A DNA stretch of 64,000 nt from Flavonifractor porci (GCF_037572415.1 NZ_JBBHLB010000004.1:1-64000), one strand, 5' to 3'; positions 50,140 to 60,082 are shown, counted from the first letter of the stretch. A program made the numbers and translations. The notes: generated by a model not told the origin, from the letters alone.

Positions 50140-50230
50140 GATTTTTACCACCTTTCAAGATTCTATGGAACAACCGGCGGAGCGGGACAAACACCGCAAT
50201 AAATATCACAAGAGAAATTAGAAACTTCAT
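50129..50230 (-). CDS. 33-residue membrane peptide
   Basis: AGGAGG precedes the ATG at 50230. MKFLISLVIFIAVFVPLRRLF then a basic tail: one membrane helix. It overlaps the next gene's start by 11 bp. Too short for ordinary gene callers, but the ribosome site and overlap support expression. Confidence 0.6.
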   Translation of the reverse strand: MKFLISLVIFIAVFVPLRRLFHRILKGGKNHAD

Positions 50231-50311
50231 TGCTTGTCCTCCTATTGACAAAACCTGATGATTTGTTTTATATTTGGGGTGCGGAGGTTCGGGCCTCCGC
50301 ACCCCTGGCCT

Positions 50312-50446
50312 TTACCAGTCCAGCAATTTTTGAATTGCCAGAACTATGAGGCCAGAAATTGTACCAGCCAGAACGTCAGCCGCTAACTGCTTTCTGGCCT
50401 GCGTCGTCGGTTTATTCCGGCGGCGCTTTTTCTTTTGTCTACCCAT
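50312..50446 (-). CDS. 44-residue basic membrane peptide
   Basis: GGAGG precedes the ATG at 50446. A very basic N-terminus (MGRQKKKRRRNK) is followed by a helix, ADVLAGTISGLIVLAIQKLLDW. First gene of the minus-strand unit driven by the promoter at 50493-50521. Function unknown. Confidence 0.6.
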   Translation of the reverse strand: MGRQKKKRRRNKPTTQARKQLAADVLAGTISGLIVLAIQKLLDW

Positions 50447-50492
50447 CGGACCGTCCTCCTTTCCGTCAGAGGTTGTCCCCTGAACTGTTTAT

Positions 50493-50521
50493 ATTATAGT
50501 CCTTTTATGGTGCATAATCAA
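50493..50521 (-). promoter_or_regulatory. minus-strand early promoter
   Basis: TTGATT (50516-50521), 17-bp spacer, TATAAT (50493-50498) on the minus strand. A GTGCATAA half-site overlaps the -35, so the divergent regulator probably controls it. Confidence 0.75.
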
Positions 50522-50560
50522 GTGGTAATATGCACGAAATAGGGTGCCTTTATTTGTGTA

Positions 50561-50599
50561 CTTTATGCACTTTACGGAGTGCATAAAGGGTGGTACAAT
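50561..50599 (+). promoter_or_regulatory. operator palindrome and promoter of the HTH gene
   Basis: CTTTATGCAC (50561-50570) and GTGCATAAAG (50579-50588) form a perfect 10-bp inverted repeat that covers TTTACG (-35) and approaches TACAAT (50594-50599) with 17-bp spacing. More GTGCAT/ATGCAC half-sites lie at 50510-50535. The layout is a divergent repressor switch with autoregulation. Confidence 0.7.
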
Positions 50600-50622
50600 G
50601 TTACCACAAGGAGGTGGAGGGA

Positions 50623-50823
50623 ATGGCGATCAGCTACCAAGGAGCATTTGAAGAAATGAAAAAAGCCGGGATCACCACATACCGGATCAGAAAAGAAAAT
50701 ATCTTGTCCCAAAGCACCCTACAAAAATTAAGGGAGGGAAAGCCGGTTACGACCGAAACCATAGAAAAGCTGTGCCTGCTGCTGGACTGCACACCAAACG
50801 ACATTATGAAGATCACCCGATGA
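50623..50823 (+). CDS. small XRE/Cro-type HTH regulator
   Basis: The protein has 66 residues from ATG 50623 after GGAGGTGG. FEEMKKAGITTYRIRKENILSQSTLQKLREGKPVTTETIEKLCLLLDCTPNDIM is a minimal Cro/C1 helix-turn-helix (YozG-like). Best candidate for binding the adjacent TGCAC palindromes and controlling lysogeny. Confidence 0.82.
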   Translation: MAISYQGAFEEMKKAGITTYRIRKENILSQSTLQKLREGKPVTTETIEKLCLLLDCTPNDIMKITR

Positions 50824-50980
50824 CGGTGGGCCATAGGATCGGAACCGCCGCCCCACAATGAACACCCATGCGCCAAAGGGCCTATAATTTTCTTGTGCTG
50901 AATATTACCACGGGTTTTGACGCCGGCCTGTGTTAATATCAAGAAAAATGTGGGCCATATCCACGACGGAGGGGCGCCGG

Positions 50981-51223
50981 GTGAAATTTTACGAGATCAA
51001 CGGGAAAAGAAACCTATGCGGGGACCGGATCCGCGAGGCACGGCAGAAAAAGAGGCTTTCACAGTCGGACCTATCAAAGCTCCTGCAACTGCGGGGGATC
51101 ATGGTGGAACGGGATGTGATCAGCCGCATGGAGAGCGGGGCAAGGATTGTGACGGACTTCGAGGCCGTGGCCATTGCGGAGGCGCTGGAGGTCCCTGTGC
51201 TGTGGCTGCTGGACAAAGAATAG
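50981..51223 (+). CDS. second XRE-family HTH protein
   Basis: The protein has 80 residues from GTG 50981. IREARQKKRLSQSDLSKLLQLRGIMVERDVISRMESGARIVTDFEAVAIAEALEVPVLWLL is a full XRE domain with almost nothing else. It lies directly upstream of the transposase and may control it. A TTG/ATG further upstream lacks a better site. Confidence 0.8.
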   Translation: MKFYEINGKRNLCGDRIREARQKKRLSQSDLSKLLQLRGIMVERDVISRMESGARIVTDFEAVAIAEALEVPVLWLLDKE

Positions 51224-51287
51224 GCCGGCGTGGTAGAAAGAACCACGCTGGCCTATTGCCATATTACAAAGAAAGAGAGGCCGCCCC

Positions 51288-52334
51288 ATGAAAGGATATA
51301 AGCACCTGAGCGCGCACGACCGAAACAAAATGGCAAAAATGCGGAAAGAGGGCGCAACCATGCGCCAGATCGGCGCAGCCCTCCATGTGAGTGCGGCAAC
51401 CGTCTGTCGAGAGCTGAAACGCGGCACATACACCTACATGAACGCGGATTACATCGAGGTGACCGAATACATACCGGAGCGGTCACATCAGAGATACCGC
51501 GCAAACATGGCCGCAAAGGGTCCGGGCCTGAAAATTGGAAATCATAGGGCCTATGCGGAAACGCTGGAGGACCTGATTGTAAACCAGAATTTCAGCCCTG
51601 CCGCAGCAATCCATGAAATTGAGAACCACCCGGAGAAATACGGGGAGTTCGGAGTGCGGATCTGCCGTCAAACACTGTATTCCTATGTGGGGAAAGGAAT
51701 ATTTCTGCACCTGACCACAAAGGACCTGCCATTCAGGGGATCGCGCCAGAAAAAGAAAACCCAGCACATCCACCGCATGAAATCCACATCGAGCGGAGAC
51801 AGCATTGAAAAGCGCCCGGAAAAGGTGAACCGCCGGGAGGAGTTCGGCCACTGGGAAATGGATCTGGTGGTGTCCTGCCGAGGCGGGAAAAAGTGTCTGC
51901 TGGTCCTGACGGAAAGGACCGCGCCACAGGAAATTATGATATTGATACCAGACAAAACACGGGAAAGCGTAGTGCAGGCATTAGACCGCCTGGAGCGCCG
52001 CTACGGGAAAATGTTTCCTGTCATATTCAAGACCATCACTGTGGATAATGGCGGGGAGTTTTCGGACTGCGAGGGCATGGAGCGATCCGTGTTCAAGTCC
52101 AGAGGGCGCCGCACCAAAATATACTATTGTCACCCGTATTGCAGCAGCGAGCGGGGCAGCAACGAAAAGCAAAACCAGATGATCCGCAGAAAGTTTCCCA
52201 AAGGAACAAATTTTGATAAAGTATCACAAAAAGAAGTGAAAGTGGTGGAGGAATGGCTGAATAGCTACCCACGAAAAAGCCTGGGGTGGAAAAGCGCAAA
52301 CGATGTTTTCCAAGAGCTGATCGCGGCCATCTGA
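51288..52334 (+). CDS. IS30-family DDE transposase, presumed prophage recombinase
   Basis: The protein has 348 residues. N-terminal HTH (HDRNKMAKMRKEGATMRQIGAALHVSAATVCRELKRG), then the RNase-H-like core with FGHWEMDLVV (first Asp), ITVDNGGEFSDCEGM (second Asp) and HPYCSSERGSNEKQNQMIRRKFPKGTNF (catalytic Glu): the complete IS30 signature. Its stop is 42 bp from the right end of the 50-kb prophage, and no IS-sized pair of inverted repeats encloses it. It therefore most likely moves the whole phage. Confidence 0.9.
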   Translation: MKGYKHLSAHDRNKMAKMRKEGATMRQIGAALHVSAATVCRELKRGTYTYMNADYIEVTEYIPERSHQRYRANMAAKGPGLKIGNHRAYAETLEDLIVNQNFSPAAAIHEIENHPEKYGEFGVRICRQTLYSYVGKGIFLHLTTKDLPFRGSRQKKKTQHIHRMKSTSSGDSIEKRPEKVNRREEFGHWEMDLVVSCRGGKKCLLVLTERTAPQEIMILIPDKTRESVVQALDRLERRYGKMFPVIFKTITVDNGGEFSDCEGMERSVFKSRGRRTKIYYCHPYCSSERGSNEKQNQMIRRKFPKGTNFDKVSQKEVKVVEEWLNSYPRKSLGWKSANDVFQELIAAI

Positions 52335-52347
52335 AAAATTTTTACTT

Positions 52348-52376
52348 TTTGTTACGCTTACCTATTGACATTTGCG
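52348..52376 (-). repeat. right terminal inverted repeat of the prophage
   Basis: TTTGTTACGCTTA (52348-52360) and CATTTGCG (52369-52376) mirror TAAGAGTAACAAA and TGAAAATG at the left end. Ends exactly at the 15-bp flanking repeat. Confidence 0.7.
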
Positions 52377-52391
52377 AAAAAACTAAAAAGT
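52377..52391 (+). repeat. right 15-bp direct repeat flanking the prophage
   Basis: AAAAAACTAAAAAGT, identical to 1817-1831. It forms the A-rich stretch directly before the SRP RNA promoter, where an UP element would lie. Confidence 0.75.
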
Positions 52392-52395
52392 AATA

Positions 52396-52424
52396 TTGAT
52401 AAATGGGCGCAAATGATGTATGAT
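52396..52424 (+). promoter_or_regulatory. SRP RNA promoter
   Basis: TTGATA (52396-52401), 17 bp, TATGAT (52419-52424), with the A-tract repeat immediately upstream. The prophage ends 20 bp before the -35. Confidence 0.75.
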
Positions 52425-52432
52425 ATCAAGTA

Positions 52433-52730
52433 CAGCCTTCCAGCGGACGGCGCTGATGCGTCCGGTCCGAGGCAAGGCCGCACTAGTCGGGGAGTTAGCG
52501 GTGCCCTGTACCTGCAACCCGCTACAGCAGGGATGAATCCCGGCCCCCGGATCTGCGTTGTGTCGTCTGACCCCGGTAAGTAGTGATGATGGATCGGTCC
52601 CGCGCAAGGTCGCCCCGTGAACCGTGTCAGGCGGGGAACCGAGCAGCACTAAGCGGACCGTGATCTGTGCCGCGGGGTTTCCGCTCCTGAGCCGGCTGCC
52701 AGGGTAACGGACATAGCGCTGATTCCAAAG
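52433..52730 (+). ncRNA. ffs: signal recognition particle RNA (large bacterial type)
   Basis: Alu-domain sequence GGGGAGTTAGCGGTGCCCTGTACCTGCAACCCGCTACAGCAGGG and S-domain CGTGAACCGTGTCAGG..GGAACCGAGCAGCACTAAG are both present, the signature of the ~270-nt Firmicutes RNA. It scaffolds Ffh for membrane targeting of nascent proteins. Ends are approximate. Followed by a terminator and dnaX, a common gene order in Clostridia. Confidence 0.88.
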
Positions 52731-52768
52731 GCCGGTGTGCGGTCTTGCCATGAACCGGATGCTCAAGG

Positions 52769-52814
52769 GAGGGGCGAAGCGACGCGGCTTTCCGCATCCT
52801 CCGCCCCTCTTTTT
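52769..52814 (+). terminator. terminator between SRP RNA and dnaX
   Basis: GAGGGGCG pairs with CGCCCCTC, with an inner GCGG/CCGC stem, then TTTTT. Confidence 0.75.
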
Positions 52815-52838
52815 CATTTTTATGTCGAGGTGACCGGC

Positions 52839-54539
<1,701 letters not shown>

Positions 54540-54553
54540 AGGAGTTGCGACCT

Positions 54554-54901
54554 ATGGCAAAAGGATTTAACAGCCGTGGATTTGGTGGTATGGGCGGCGG
54601 CATGAACATGAACATGATGAAGCAGGTCCAGAAGATGCAACAGGACATGATGAAGATGCAGCAGGAGCTGGAGACCAAGACTTACACTGCGGCGGCCGGT
54701 GGTGGTGCAGTGAGCGCTACCGTTACCGGCAAGCGGGTGCTGGAGAGCGTTACCATTGATCCTGATGCGGTGGATCCCGAGGATGTGGAGATGCTGCAGG
54801 ATATGATCGTGGCGGCTGTCAACGAGGCGCTGCGTGCGGCGGAGAATGATTCTGCCTCTTCCATGCAGCAGCTCACCGGTGGCCTGAACCTGCCCTTCTA
54901 A
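54554..54901 (+). CDS. ybaB: YbaB/EbfC nucleoid-associated protein
   Basis: The protein has 115 residues from ATG 54554. Met/Gly-rich N-terminus, then MKQVQKMQQDMMKMQQELETKTYTAAAGGGAVSATVTGKRVLESVTIDPDAVDPEDVEMLQDMIVAAVNEAL, the family core. Binds DNA as a dimer. Immediately follows dnaX, the conserved order. Confidence 0.95.
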   Translation: MAKGFNSRGFGGMGGGMNMNMMKQVQKMQQDMMKMQQELETKTYTAAAGGGAVSATVTGKRVLESVTIDPDAVDPEDVEMLQDMIVAAVNEALRAAENDSASSMQQLTGGLNLPF

Positions 54902-54912
54902 AGTGAAAGCTG

Positions 54913-54940
54913 GAAATGGCCGCCTGTGGGCGGCCATTTC
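54913..54940 (+). terminator. terminator after ybaB
   Basis: GAAATGGCCGCC and GGCGGCCATTTC pair around a 4-nt loop 11 bp after the stop, though the T run is poor. Confidence 0.6.
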
Positions 54941-54977
54941 CTATTACATCGTTGGACCCCGAAGCGGAGGAGTAAAA

Positions 54978-55634
54978 ATGGAGACGGTGAAGGGATTACA
55001 AACATCGGAACGATTTCGGATCGGTGCGCTGCTGGCGGTAGCCGGCGGCCTGCTGGATGCCTATACCTATCTGATGCGGGGCGGTGTGTTTGCCAATGCG
55101 CAGACAGGAAACATTGTACTGTTGGGCGTACGGGCGGTAGAAAGGGACTGGAGCGGTGTGCTGCATTATCTGCTGCCCATTCTGGCATTTGCGGCGGGTG
55201 TGATCGCAGCTGAGTGCATCAGAGAGCGGTTGAGAGAGGTGTATATCGTCCATTGGCGGCAGGTTGCAGTTTGTTTGGAGATTGTCCTGTTGGCGCTGGT
55301 TGCGTTTCTTCCACAACAGCTGAACGCGCTGGCAAATATCATTGTTTCATTTGTGTGTGCCATACAGGTGGAGAGTTTTCGAAAAGTCCGCGGCAATGCC
55401 TTTGCTACTACGATGTGTACAGGAAATCTGCGCAGCGGAACGGAGCGCCTGTATCAATTTATTCGTACCGGGCAGAAGGAACAGCTTCTGCGAGCGGCGC
55501 AGTATGGGGGAATCATTCTGTTCTTTATCGTTGGCGCGGCGCTGGGGGTATGGTGCAGCAGCTTTTTACGCCTTTATACTGTGGCGGTTGCTTGCATCCC
55601 ATTGTTGATTGCGTTCCTTCTGATGCGGCATTGA
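54978..55634 (+). CDS. DUF1275 (YoaK-like) membrane protein
   Basis: The protein has 218 residues from ATG 54978 after GGAGGAG. Six hydrophobic spans; conserved AVAGGLLDAYTYLMRGGVFANAQTGNIVLLG and VESFRKVRGNAFATTMCTGNLRSGTERL. A widespread inner-membrane protein of unknown transport role. Confidence 0.85.
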   Translation: METVKGLQTSERFRIGALLAVAGGLLDAYTYLMRGGVFANAQTGNIVLLGVRAVERDWSGVLHYLLPILAFAAGVIAAECIRERLREVYIVHWRQVAVCLEIVLLALVAFLPQQLNALANIIVSFVCAIQVESFRKVRGNAFATTMCTGNLRSGTERLYQFIRTGQKEQLLRAAQYGGIILFFIVGAALGVWCSSFLRLYTVAVACIPLLIAFLLMRH

Positions 55635-55706
55635 GAGAAACGTGTTTGTAGTCTGTCTGTTGGATGTGTGTCAATTGTATTTAAAATAAAAAAGATGAAA
55701 AACGAC

Positions 55707-55735
55707 TTGACAAAGTAGAATGAAGCTGGTAAAAT
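55707..55735 (+). promoter_or_regulatory. promoter of tRNA-Ala(GGC)
   Basis: TTGACA (55707-55712), 17-bp spacer, TAAAAT (55730-55735), 33 bp before the tRNA. Confidence 0.75.
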
Positions 55736-55768
55736 ACAACCTGTTCCGTTGATGGAACAGGCACGTTT

Positions 55769-55844
<76 letters not shown>

Positions 55845-55876
55845 AAAAGACTTGAAACGAGAGTTTCAAGTCTTTT
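55845..55876 (+). terminator. terminator of tRNA-Ala(GGC)
   Basis: AAAAGACTTGAAAC pairs with GTTTCAAGTCTTTT around GAGA, followed by TTCTTTTTG. Confidence 0.88.
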
Positions 55877-56134
55877 TTCTTTTTGTAAGCGTTAATGAAC
55901 TGGTATAATGGAGCAAAAAAGATGCGGGCTGTTCCTTGCAGGAATGGCCCGCACTGTGTTGCGGGGATGAAAAAGTGAGTGGGGCGTTTTGTTTTGAGAA
56001 CGTGTTTAGTGAAGAGATATATTTAGAATGTCTGTTTGCTCCGGCGGATGAAGCAAGGAAAAAGCAAGATTTCTATTTAGGCCAACAGAGCAGTTCTATG
56101 ATATGATAGGAACAACCATATGGAGGTGAGCTGC

Positions 56135-58789
56135 GTGAAAGACGGCCGTGCCATTCATCGACGTGTCCTTGATTATGCACATAGAGATACGGACGCGTTA
56201 TACCGGGATTTTCATATTACTGAGTGGGGTTACCGGGATGAGCAGGTGGAGGAAAGCCGTGCGCGATACGGCAGAAACATTCTGTCTGGCCGGGCAGCAG
56301 ATACGGTGCTTTTTCGCTTGCGAAGGGCTTTCATTAATCCTTTTGCGATTATCTTGTTTGTGCTGGCAAGCATTTCATTTGTGACAGATGTTCTCCTTGC
56401 CTCAAATTTCAGCCGCAATATGACAACGGTCGTTATTATCCTGTGTATGCTGCTGATCAGCGGCGTTGTGCGGTTTACCCAGGAAATGCGGGCAAAGCGC
56501 GTTGCGGATCATCTTACCAGAATGATTGAGTCTCATATCATGGTGCGCAGAAACGGAGAGTGGATGCGGATTTCTTCCACAGAACTTGTAGTCGGAGATT
56601 CTGTGCGCTTGTTCGCGGGAGATCGGGTCCCAGCAGATCTCCGGCTTACGGCAGCAAGCGATCTGTTTGTGTCTCAATCCGTGATTACAGGGGAAAGCGC
56701 GATTCTGGAAAAGAACGCCGGGGTTCTTTCCGAAAGAAAGGCGCGCTCATATGGGGAATACAGCAACGTCGCTTTTATGGGCTCGTCTATCATCGGCGGC
56801 ACAGGGGAGGGCGTGGTGCTTGCCGTAGGCCAGGACACTGTCTATGGTGGATGCTCTGGAACCATGGCCAGTTTCAAAAACGGCTTTGATCAGGGGGCTG
56901 GCTCCATTGCATGGGTATTGATTCGTTTCATGGCAATTTTGATTCCCATCGTATTTGTGGCCTGCGGGCTTACCAAGGGAAACTGGCTTTCCGCATTTTT
57001 GTTTGCCCTGTCTGTTGCTGTAGGGTTGACTCCGGAGCTGCTTCCCATGGTAATCAATGCCTGCCTGGCTAAAGGCAGCGCTGCCATGGGAAAAAAGCAG
57101 ACCGTGGTTAAAAATATCAATGCCATGCAGGGATTTGGCAGCATGGACATTCTCTGCGTTGATAAAACCGGAACCCTTACCGGCGACAGGCTGTTGCTGG
57201 AGTATTACATGGACGTCCTGGGCAATGAGAGCCAAAAGACTCTGGAGTTTGCCTATTTAAATAGCATTTACCACACAGGTGTCAGAAACCACCTGGACGC
57301 TGCAATCCTCGCCTGTCAGGAAATGCCGGGGCACAATGCCCGTTTTCAAGAATTGGCGGCTAGCCATCCCAAGCTGGACGAACTGCCCTTTGACTATGAG
57401 CGGAAATTTGCCAGCGTTTTGGTCCAGGGTGGGGAGGAAAATCTGCTGATCATCAAGGGTGGGCTTGACGAAGTGTGCCGCCGCTGCAGCCATTTTGAAT
57501 ACAAGGGCAAACGTAGCGCCATGGGTGCCGACAGAGTGGCCAGCGTCCACGCCATTGTGGACGAGATGCTGGAGGATGGCATGAAGGTCCTGGCCGTAGC
57601 CTATAAACCTCTGGAGCGGCAGCAGCTCAGCGCTGAAGAGGAGCGGGATTTTATTCTCCTTGGGTACCTGGCGTTTTTTGACGCACCCAAGCGGACTGCC
57701 GCTGACGCCGTCAGAAAGCTGCAGGAGCTTCATGTGGGTATCCGGGTGCTGACTGGGGATCAAAAGAGCGTTGCCGTTTCCATTTGCCGCAGGTTGGGGA
57801 TCGGTACGGCGGAAACCTTGACCGGCGAGGAATTGGAGCAGCTGAGCGACGATGAGGCACCGATCAGAATTGAACGCGCTACCGTGTTTGCGGAGCTGTC
57901 TCCCAAACAAAAGGTTCAGATCCTCCGGACGCTGCAAGGCAACGGACATACGGTGGGCTTTTTGGGAGACGGTATGAACGACTTACCCGCCATTGTGGAA
58001 TCCGATGTGGGTATTTCTGTGGATACCGCTGCAGATGCCGTGAAAGAAGGCGCGGATGTTATCCTGTTGAAAAAGGATCTGAATGTATTGGAGGAAGGGA
58101 TCAAGGAGGGACGGAACGCCTTCGCCAATGTGTCAAAGTATATTAAGATCACGGCATCCTCCAACTTTGGAAACATTCTCTCCATTGTCGTTGCCAGTGT
58201 GTTCCTTCCGTTTTTTCCTATGGCATCGGTACAGCTGCTGCTGCTGAATCTGCTCTATGATATGCTGTGTCTTGTTCTGCCGTGGGATCATGTGGATCAG
58301 GAGATCTGCGCCAGGCCATTGGAATGGTCCGGCAGGACGCTGGGCCGCTTTATGCGCTTCTTTGGGCCGATCAGTTCTGTCTTTGATATTCTAACGTTTT
58401 CGTATCTGTTTTTTGTGCTGTGCCCATCGGTGTGCGGCGGAACTTTTGCCGCTCTGGCTGGAAGCGAGGAGCAGTTCCGGTTTATTGCGTTGTTTCAAAC
58501 AGGTTGGTTTCTGGAATCCATGTGGACCCAGGTGTTGATTTTGCATTTGCTCCGTACCCAAAAGATGCCGCTGTTCCAAAGTAAACCGTCCTGTCCGGTC
58601 ATGTTGGTCACAATGCTTGGTATTCTGTTTTTTACCATCCTGACCTTCACGCCGGTGGGACGTCTGATTGGGCTGACAGCTTTGCCGCCGGCCTATTTTG
58701 GATTTTTGGTTGTAGCCGTTTCCCTCTATTTGCTGCTGGTTACATTGGCGAAGAGCTGGTATCTCAAAAAATATCACAAACTGCTTTGA
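56135..58789 (+). CDS. MgtA-type P-type ATPase (first copy)
   Basis: The protein has 884 residues from GTG 56135 after GGAGGTGAGC; ATG 56120 is inside the ribosome site. Phosphorylation motif DKTGTLTGD, hinge GDGMNDLPAIVESDVGISVDTAADAVKEGADVILLKKDL, TGES and about ten membrane helices place it in subfamily IIIB with MgtA. Imports Mg2+ across the membrane with ATP. First gene of a magnesium-related cluster. No M-box riboswitch is visible upstream. Confidence 0.9.
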   Translation: MKDGRAIHRRVLDYAHRDTDALYRDFHITEWGYRDEQVEESRARYGRNILSGRAADTVLFRLRRAFINPFAIILFVLASISFVTDVLLASNFSRNMTTVVIILCMLLISGVVRFTQEMRAKRVADHLTRMIESHIMVRRNGEWMRISSTELVVGDSVRLFAGDRVPADLRLTAASDLFVSQSVITGESAILEKNAGVLSERKARSYGEYSNVAFMGSSIIGGTGEGVVLAVGQDTVYGGCSGTMASFKNGFDQGAGSIAWVLIRFMAILIPIVFVACGLTKGNWLSAFLFALSVAVGLTPELLPMVINACLAKGSAAMGKKQTVVKNINAMQGFGSMDILCVDKTGTLTGDRLLLEYYMDVLGNESQKTLEFAYLNSIYHTGVRNHLDAAILACQEMPGHNARFQELAASHPKLDELPFDYERKFASVLVQGGEENLLIIKGGLDEVCRRCSHFEYKGKRSAMGADRVASVHAIVDEMLEDGMKVLAVAYKPLERQQLSAEEERDFILLGYLAFFDAPKRTAADAVRKLQELHVGIRVLTGDQKSVAVSICRRLGIGTAETLTGEELEQLSDDEAPIRIERATVFAELSPKQKVQILRTLQGNGHTVGFLGDGMNDLPAIVESDVGISVDTAADAVKEGADVILLKKDLNVLEEGIKEGRNAFANVSKYIKITASSNFGNILSIVVASVFLPFFPMASVQLLLLNLLYDMLCLVLPWDHVDQEICARPLEWSGRTLGRFMRFFGPISSVFDILTFSYLFFVLCPSVCGGTFAALAGSEEQFRFIALFQTGWFLESMWTQVLILHLLRTQKMPLFQSKPSCPVMLVTMLGILFFTILTFTPVGRLIGLTALPPAYFGFLVVAVSLYLLLVTLAKSWYLKKYHKLL

Positions 58790-58806
58790 GAAAGGAGGAA
58801 TCTGTG

Positions 58807-59304
58807 ATGAAAAAGAAGATCGGCTTTATCAGTCTGGATTCCTCCCTGGCGGGGTGGCTTTCCGAAAAGCTTCGGTTCTCCGCGCCCGACACCCCGGCCG
58901 CCAAGGAACTGCTGGAAGGGCTTATAGATCTGGTGAATGGTGCGGCGGATTCCCTCATGTTGGAGCTGGATGATGGAGAGGCTGTTGTACCGGCAAGCGA
59001 CAGTATCCGCTGCGGTGAGTTGTCCATTGATTTGAGATTGCGCAGGGTGGTCCGAGCCGGAAGGGAAATTGCACTGACGCCCAAAGAGTTCGATATTCTC
59101 CATTTTCTGGCCCGCAACCGTGGAGAGGTATTTACCAAGGAGCAAATTTATCAAGCGGTATGGGAAAATGATTATCTGCTGGACGACAGCAACATTATGG
59201 CATTTATCCGGAAGATCAGAAAGAAAATCGAACCAAACCCGGACGCGCCGGAATACATATTGACGATCTGGGGTATCGGATATAAATTTAATGACAAGCT
59301 GTGA
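58807..59304 (+). CDS. orphan winged-helix regulator without receiver domain
   Basis: The protein has 165 residues. Residues about 70-165 are an OmpR/PhoB-type effector domain (IALTPKEFDILHFLARNRGEVFTKEQIYQAVWENDYLLDDSNIMAFIRKIRKKIEPNP...ILTIWGIGYKF). The first 65 residues are too short for a CheY-like receiver and lack its Asp. It may regulate the neighbouring transport genes independently of phosphorylation. AAAGGAGG upstream, 17 bp after the ATPase stop. Confidence 0.85.
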   Translation: MKKKIGFISLDSSLAGWLSEKLRFSAPDTPAAKELLEGLIDLVNGAADSLMLELDDGEAVVPASDSIRCGELSIDLRLRRVVRAGREIALTPKEFDILHFLARNRGEVFTKEQIYQAVWENDYLLDDSNIMAFIRKIRKKIEPNPDAPEYILTIWGIGYKFNDKL

Positions 59305-59319
59305 CGGCTTTTCCTGACC

Positions 59320-59370
59320 AAATCGCAAGGGAATCGCAAGGTTTTGACCATGTGATTCTCCTTGCGATTT
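59320..59370 (+). terminator. terminator between regulator and mgtC-like gene
   Basis: AAATCGCAAGG pairs with CCTTGCGATTT around a 29-nt loop and is followed by TTG then T-rich sequence. A second GAATCGCAAGG could form an alternative pairing, so attenuation of the next gene is possible. Confidence 0.6.
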
Positions 59371-59395
59371 TTGTATTCTTGTACAGGTTGAGGGG

Positions 59396-60082
59396 GTGAA
59401 CGGCTTGATTTATACCGATTTTATGTTCAGAATATCCCTTTCGCTGACGCTTGGCTTTTTGATCGGACTGGAGCGGCAGCTCACCGGACATCTGGCGGGT
59501 ATTCGCATCAATGTTTTGATTTGTATGGGGACCAGCTTTTTTACGTTGTTCCCTATGCTCTATGGTTCGGATCAGGTGTTCCGCGTTGGGAGCAGCATCA
59601 TATCCGGGGTGGGCTTTTTGTGCAGCGGAGTGATTTTCAAGGACAGTGCTTCGGTGCGGGGAATCAATACGGCCGCCACCCTCTGGTGTACATCGGCTAT
59701 TGGGATCCTTGCAAGTACAGGGAAATATGCGCTGGCCATTTCCGCGGCCGGTGTTCTGGTCGGCTCCAATCTGATTTTCCGCCCTCTGGCAAGAAGGCTG
59801 GAACCGCTGACGTTTGGCGATGAGGCGGAACAACAGTATCGAATCTCTGTTACCTGTCAGGAGGCTGCCGAGCGGGAGATCCGGCTGCTGCTGATCAACA
59901 GCAACTCCTGCAAAACATTGTATCTGAACAACCTGGAAAGCTGTGATGTTGTTGGAAATAAGGTTGAAATCATTGCGGAATATTGTGCTTCCGGCAAACC
60001 CAAGCACCAGGTGTTAGAGGGGATTGTGGGGAAAGCTTTGGCGGCTGCGGGGGTAATAAGTGCCGGGTGGGAGGTGCTGTAG
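59396..60082 (+). CDS. mgtC: MgtC/SapB family membrane protein
   Basis: The protein has 228 residues from GTG 59396 (TTG 59405 also possible). Four to five N-terminal spans with LTLGFLIGLERQLTGHLAGIRINVLICMGTSFFTLF and GSSIISGVGFLCSGVIFKDSASVRGINTAATLWCTSAIGILA, the MgtC signature, then a soluble ACT-like C-terminal domain. MgtC acts in low-Mg2+ adaptation and F-ATPase control in pathogens. Its location between two MgtA pumps fits. Confidence 0.92.
   Translation: MNGLIYTDFMFRISLSLTLGFLIGLERQLTGHLAGIRINVLICMGTSFFTLFPMLYGSDQVFRVGSSIISGVGFLCSGVIFKDSASVRGINTAATLWCTSAIGILASTGKYALAISAAGVLVGSNLIFRPLARRLEPLTFGDEAEQQYRISVTCQEAAEREIRLLLINSNSCKTLYLNNLESCDVVGNKVEIIAEYCASGKPKHQVLEGIVGKALAAAGVISAGWEVL

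Larger units (their letters stand above)
1832..52376. mobile_element. transposable-type tailed prophage with contractile tail, DGR and IS30-family transposase
   Basis: A 50.5-kb element with imperfect terminal inverted repeats (TGAAAATG / CGCAAATG, then TAAGAGTAACAAA / TAAGCGTAACAAA) and a 15-bp flanking direct repeat. No tyrosine or large serine integrase belongs to it; the only recombinase outside the inserted element is the IS30-like DDE protein at its right end. Terminase, portal, protease and capsid are of the lambda/HK97 class. The tail is P2-like with sheath, tube, X, D, V, U, W, J and I. Without the 7.6-kb insertion it is about 42.9 kb. Confidence 0.85.

Noticed and set aside
51288..52334. 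Transposase as an independent IS30 insertion in the prophage
   Set aside because: No matching inverted repeats or short target duplication enclose just this gene. The only matching repeats are at the two ends of the whole prophage.
55877..56134. M-box magnesium riboswitch before the first P-type ATPase
   Set aside because: A short GC hairpin and a TATAAT motif are present, but none of the conserved M-box core sequence can be found.
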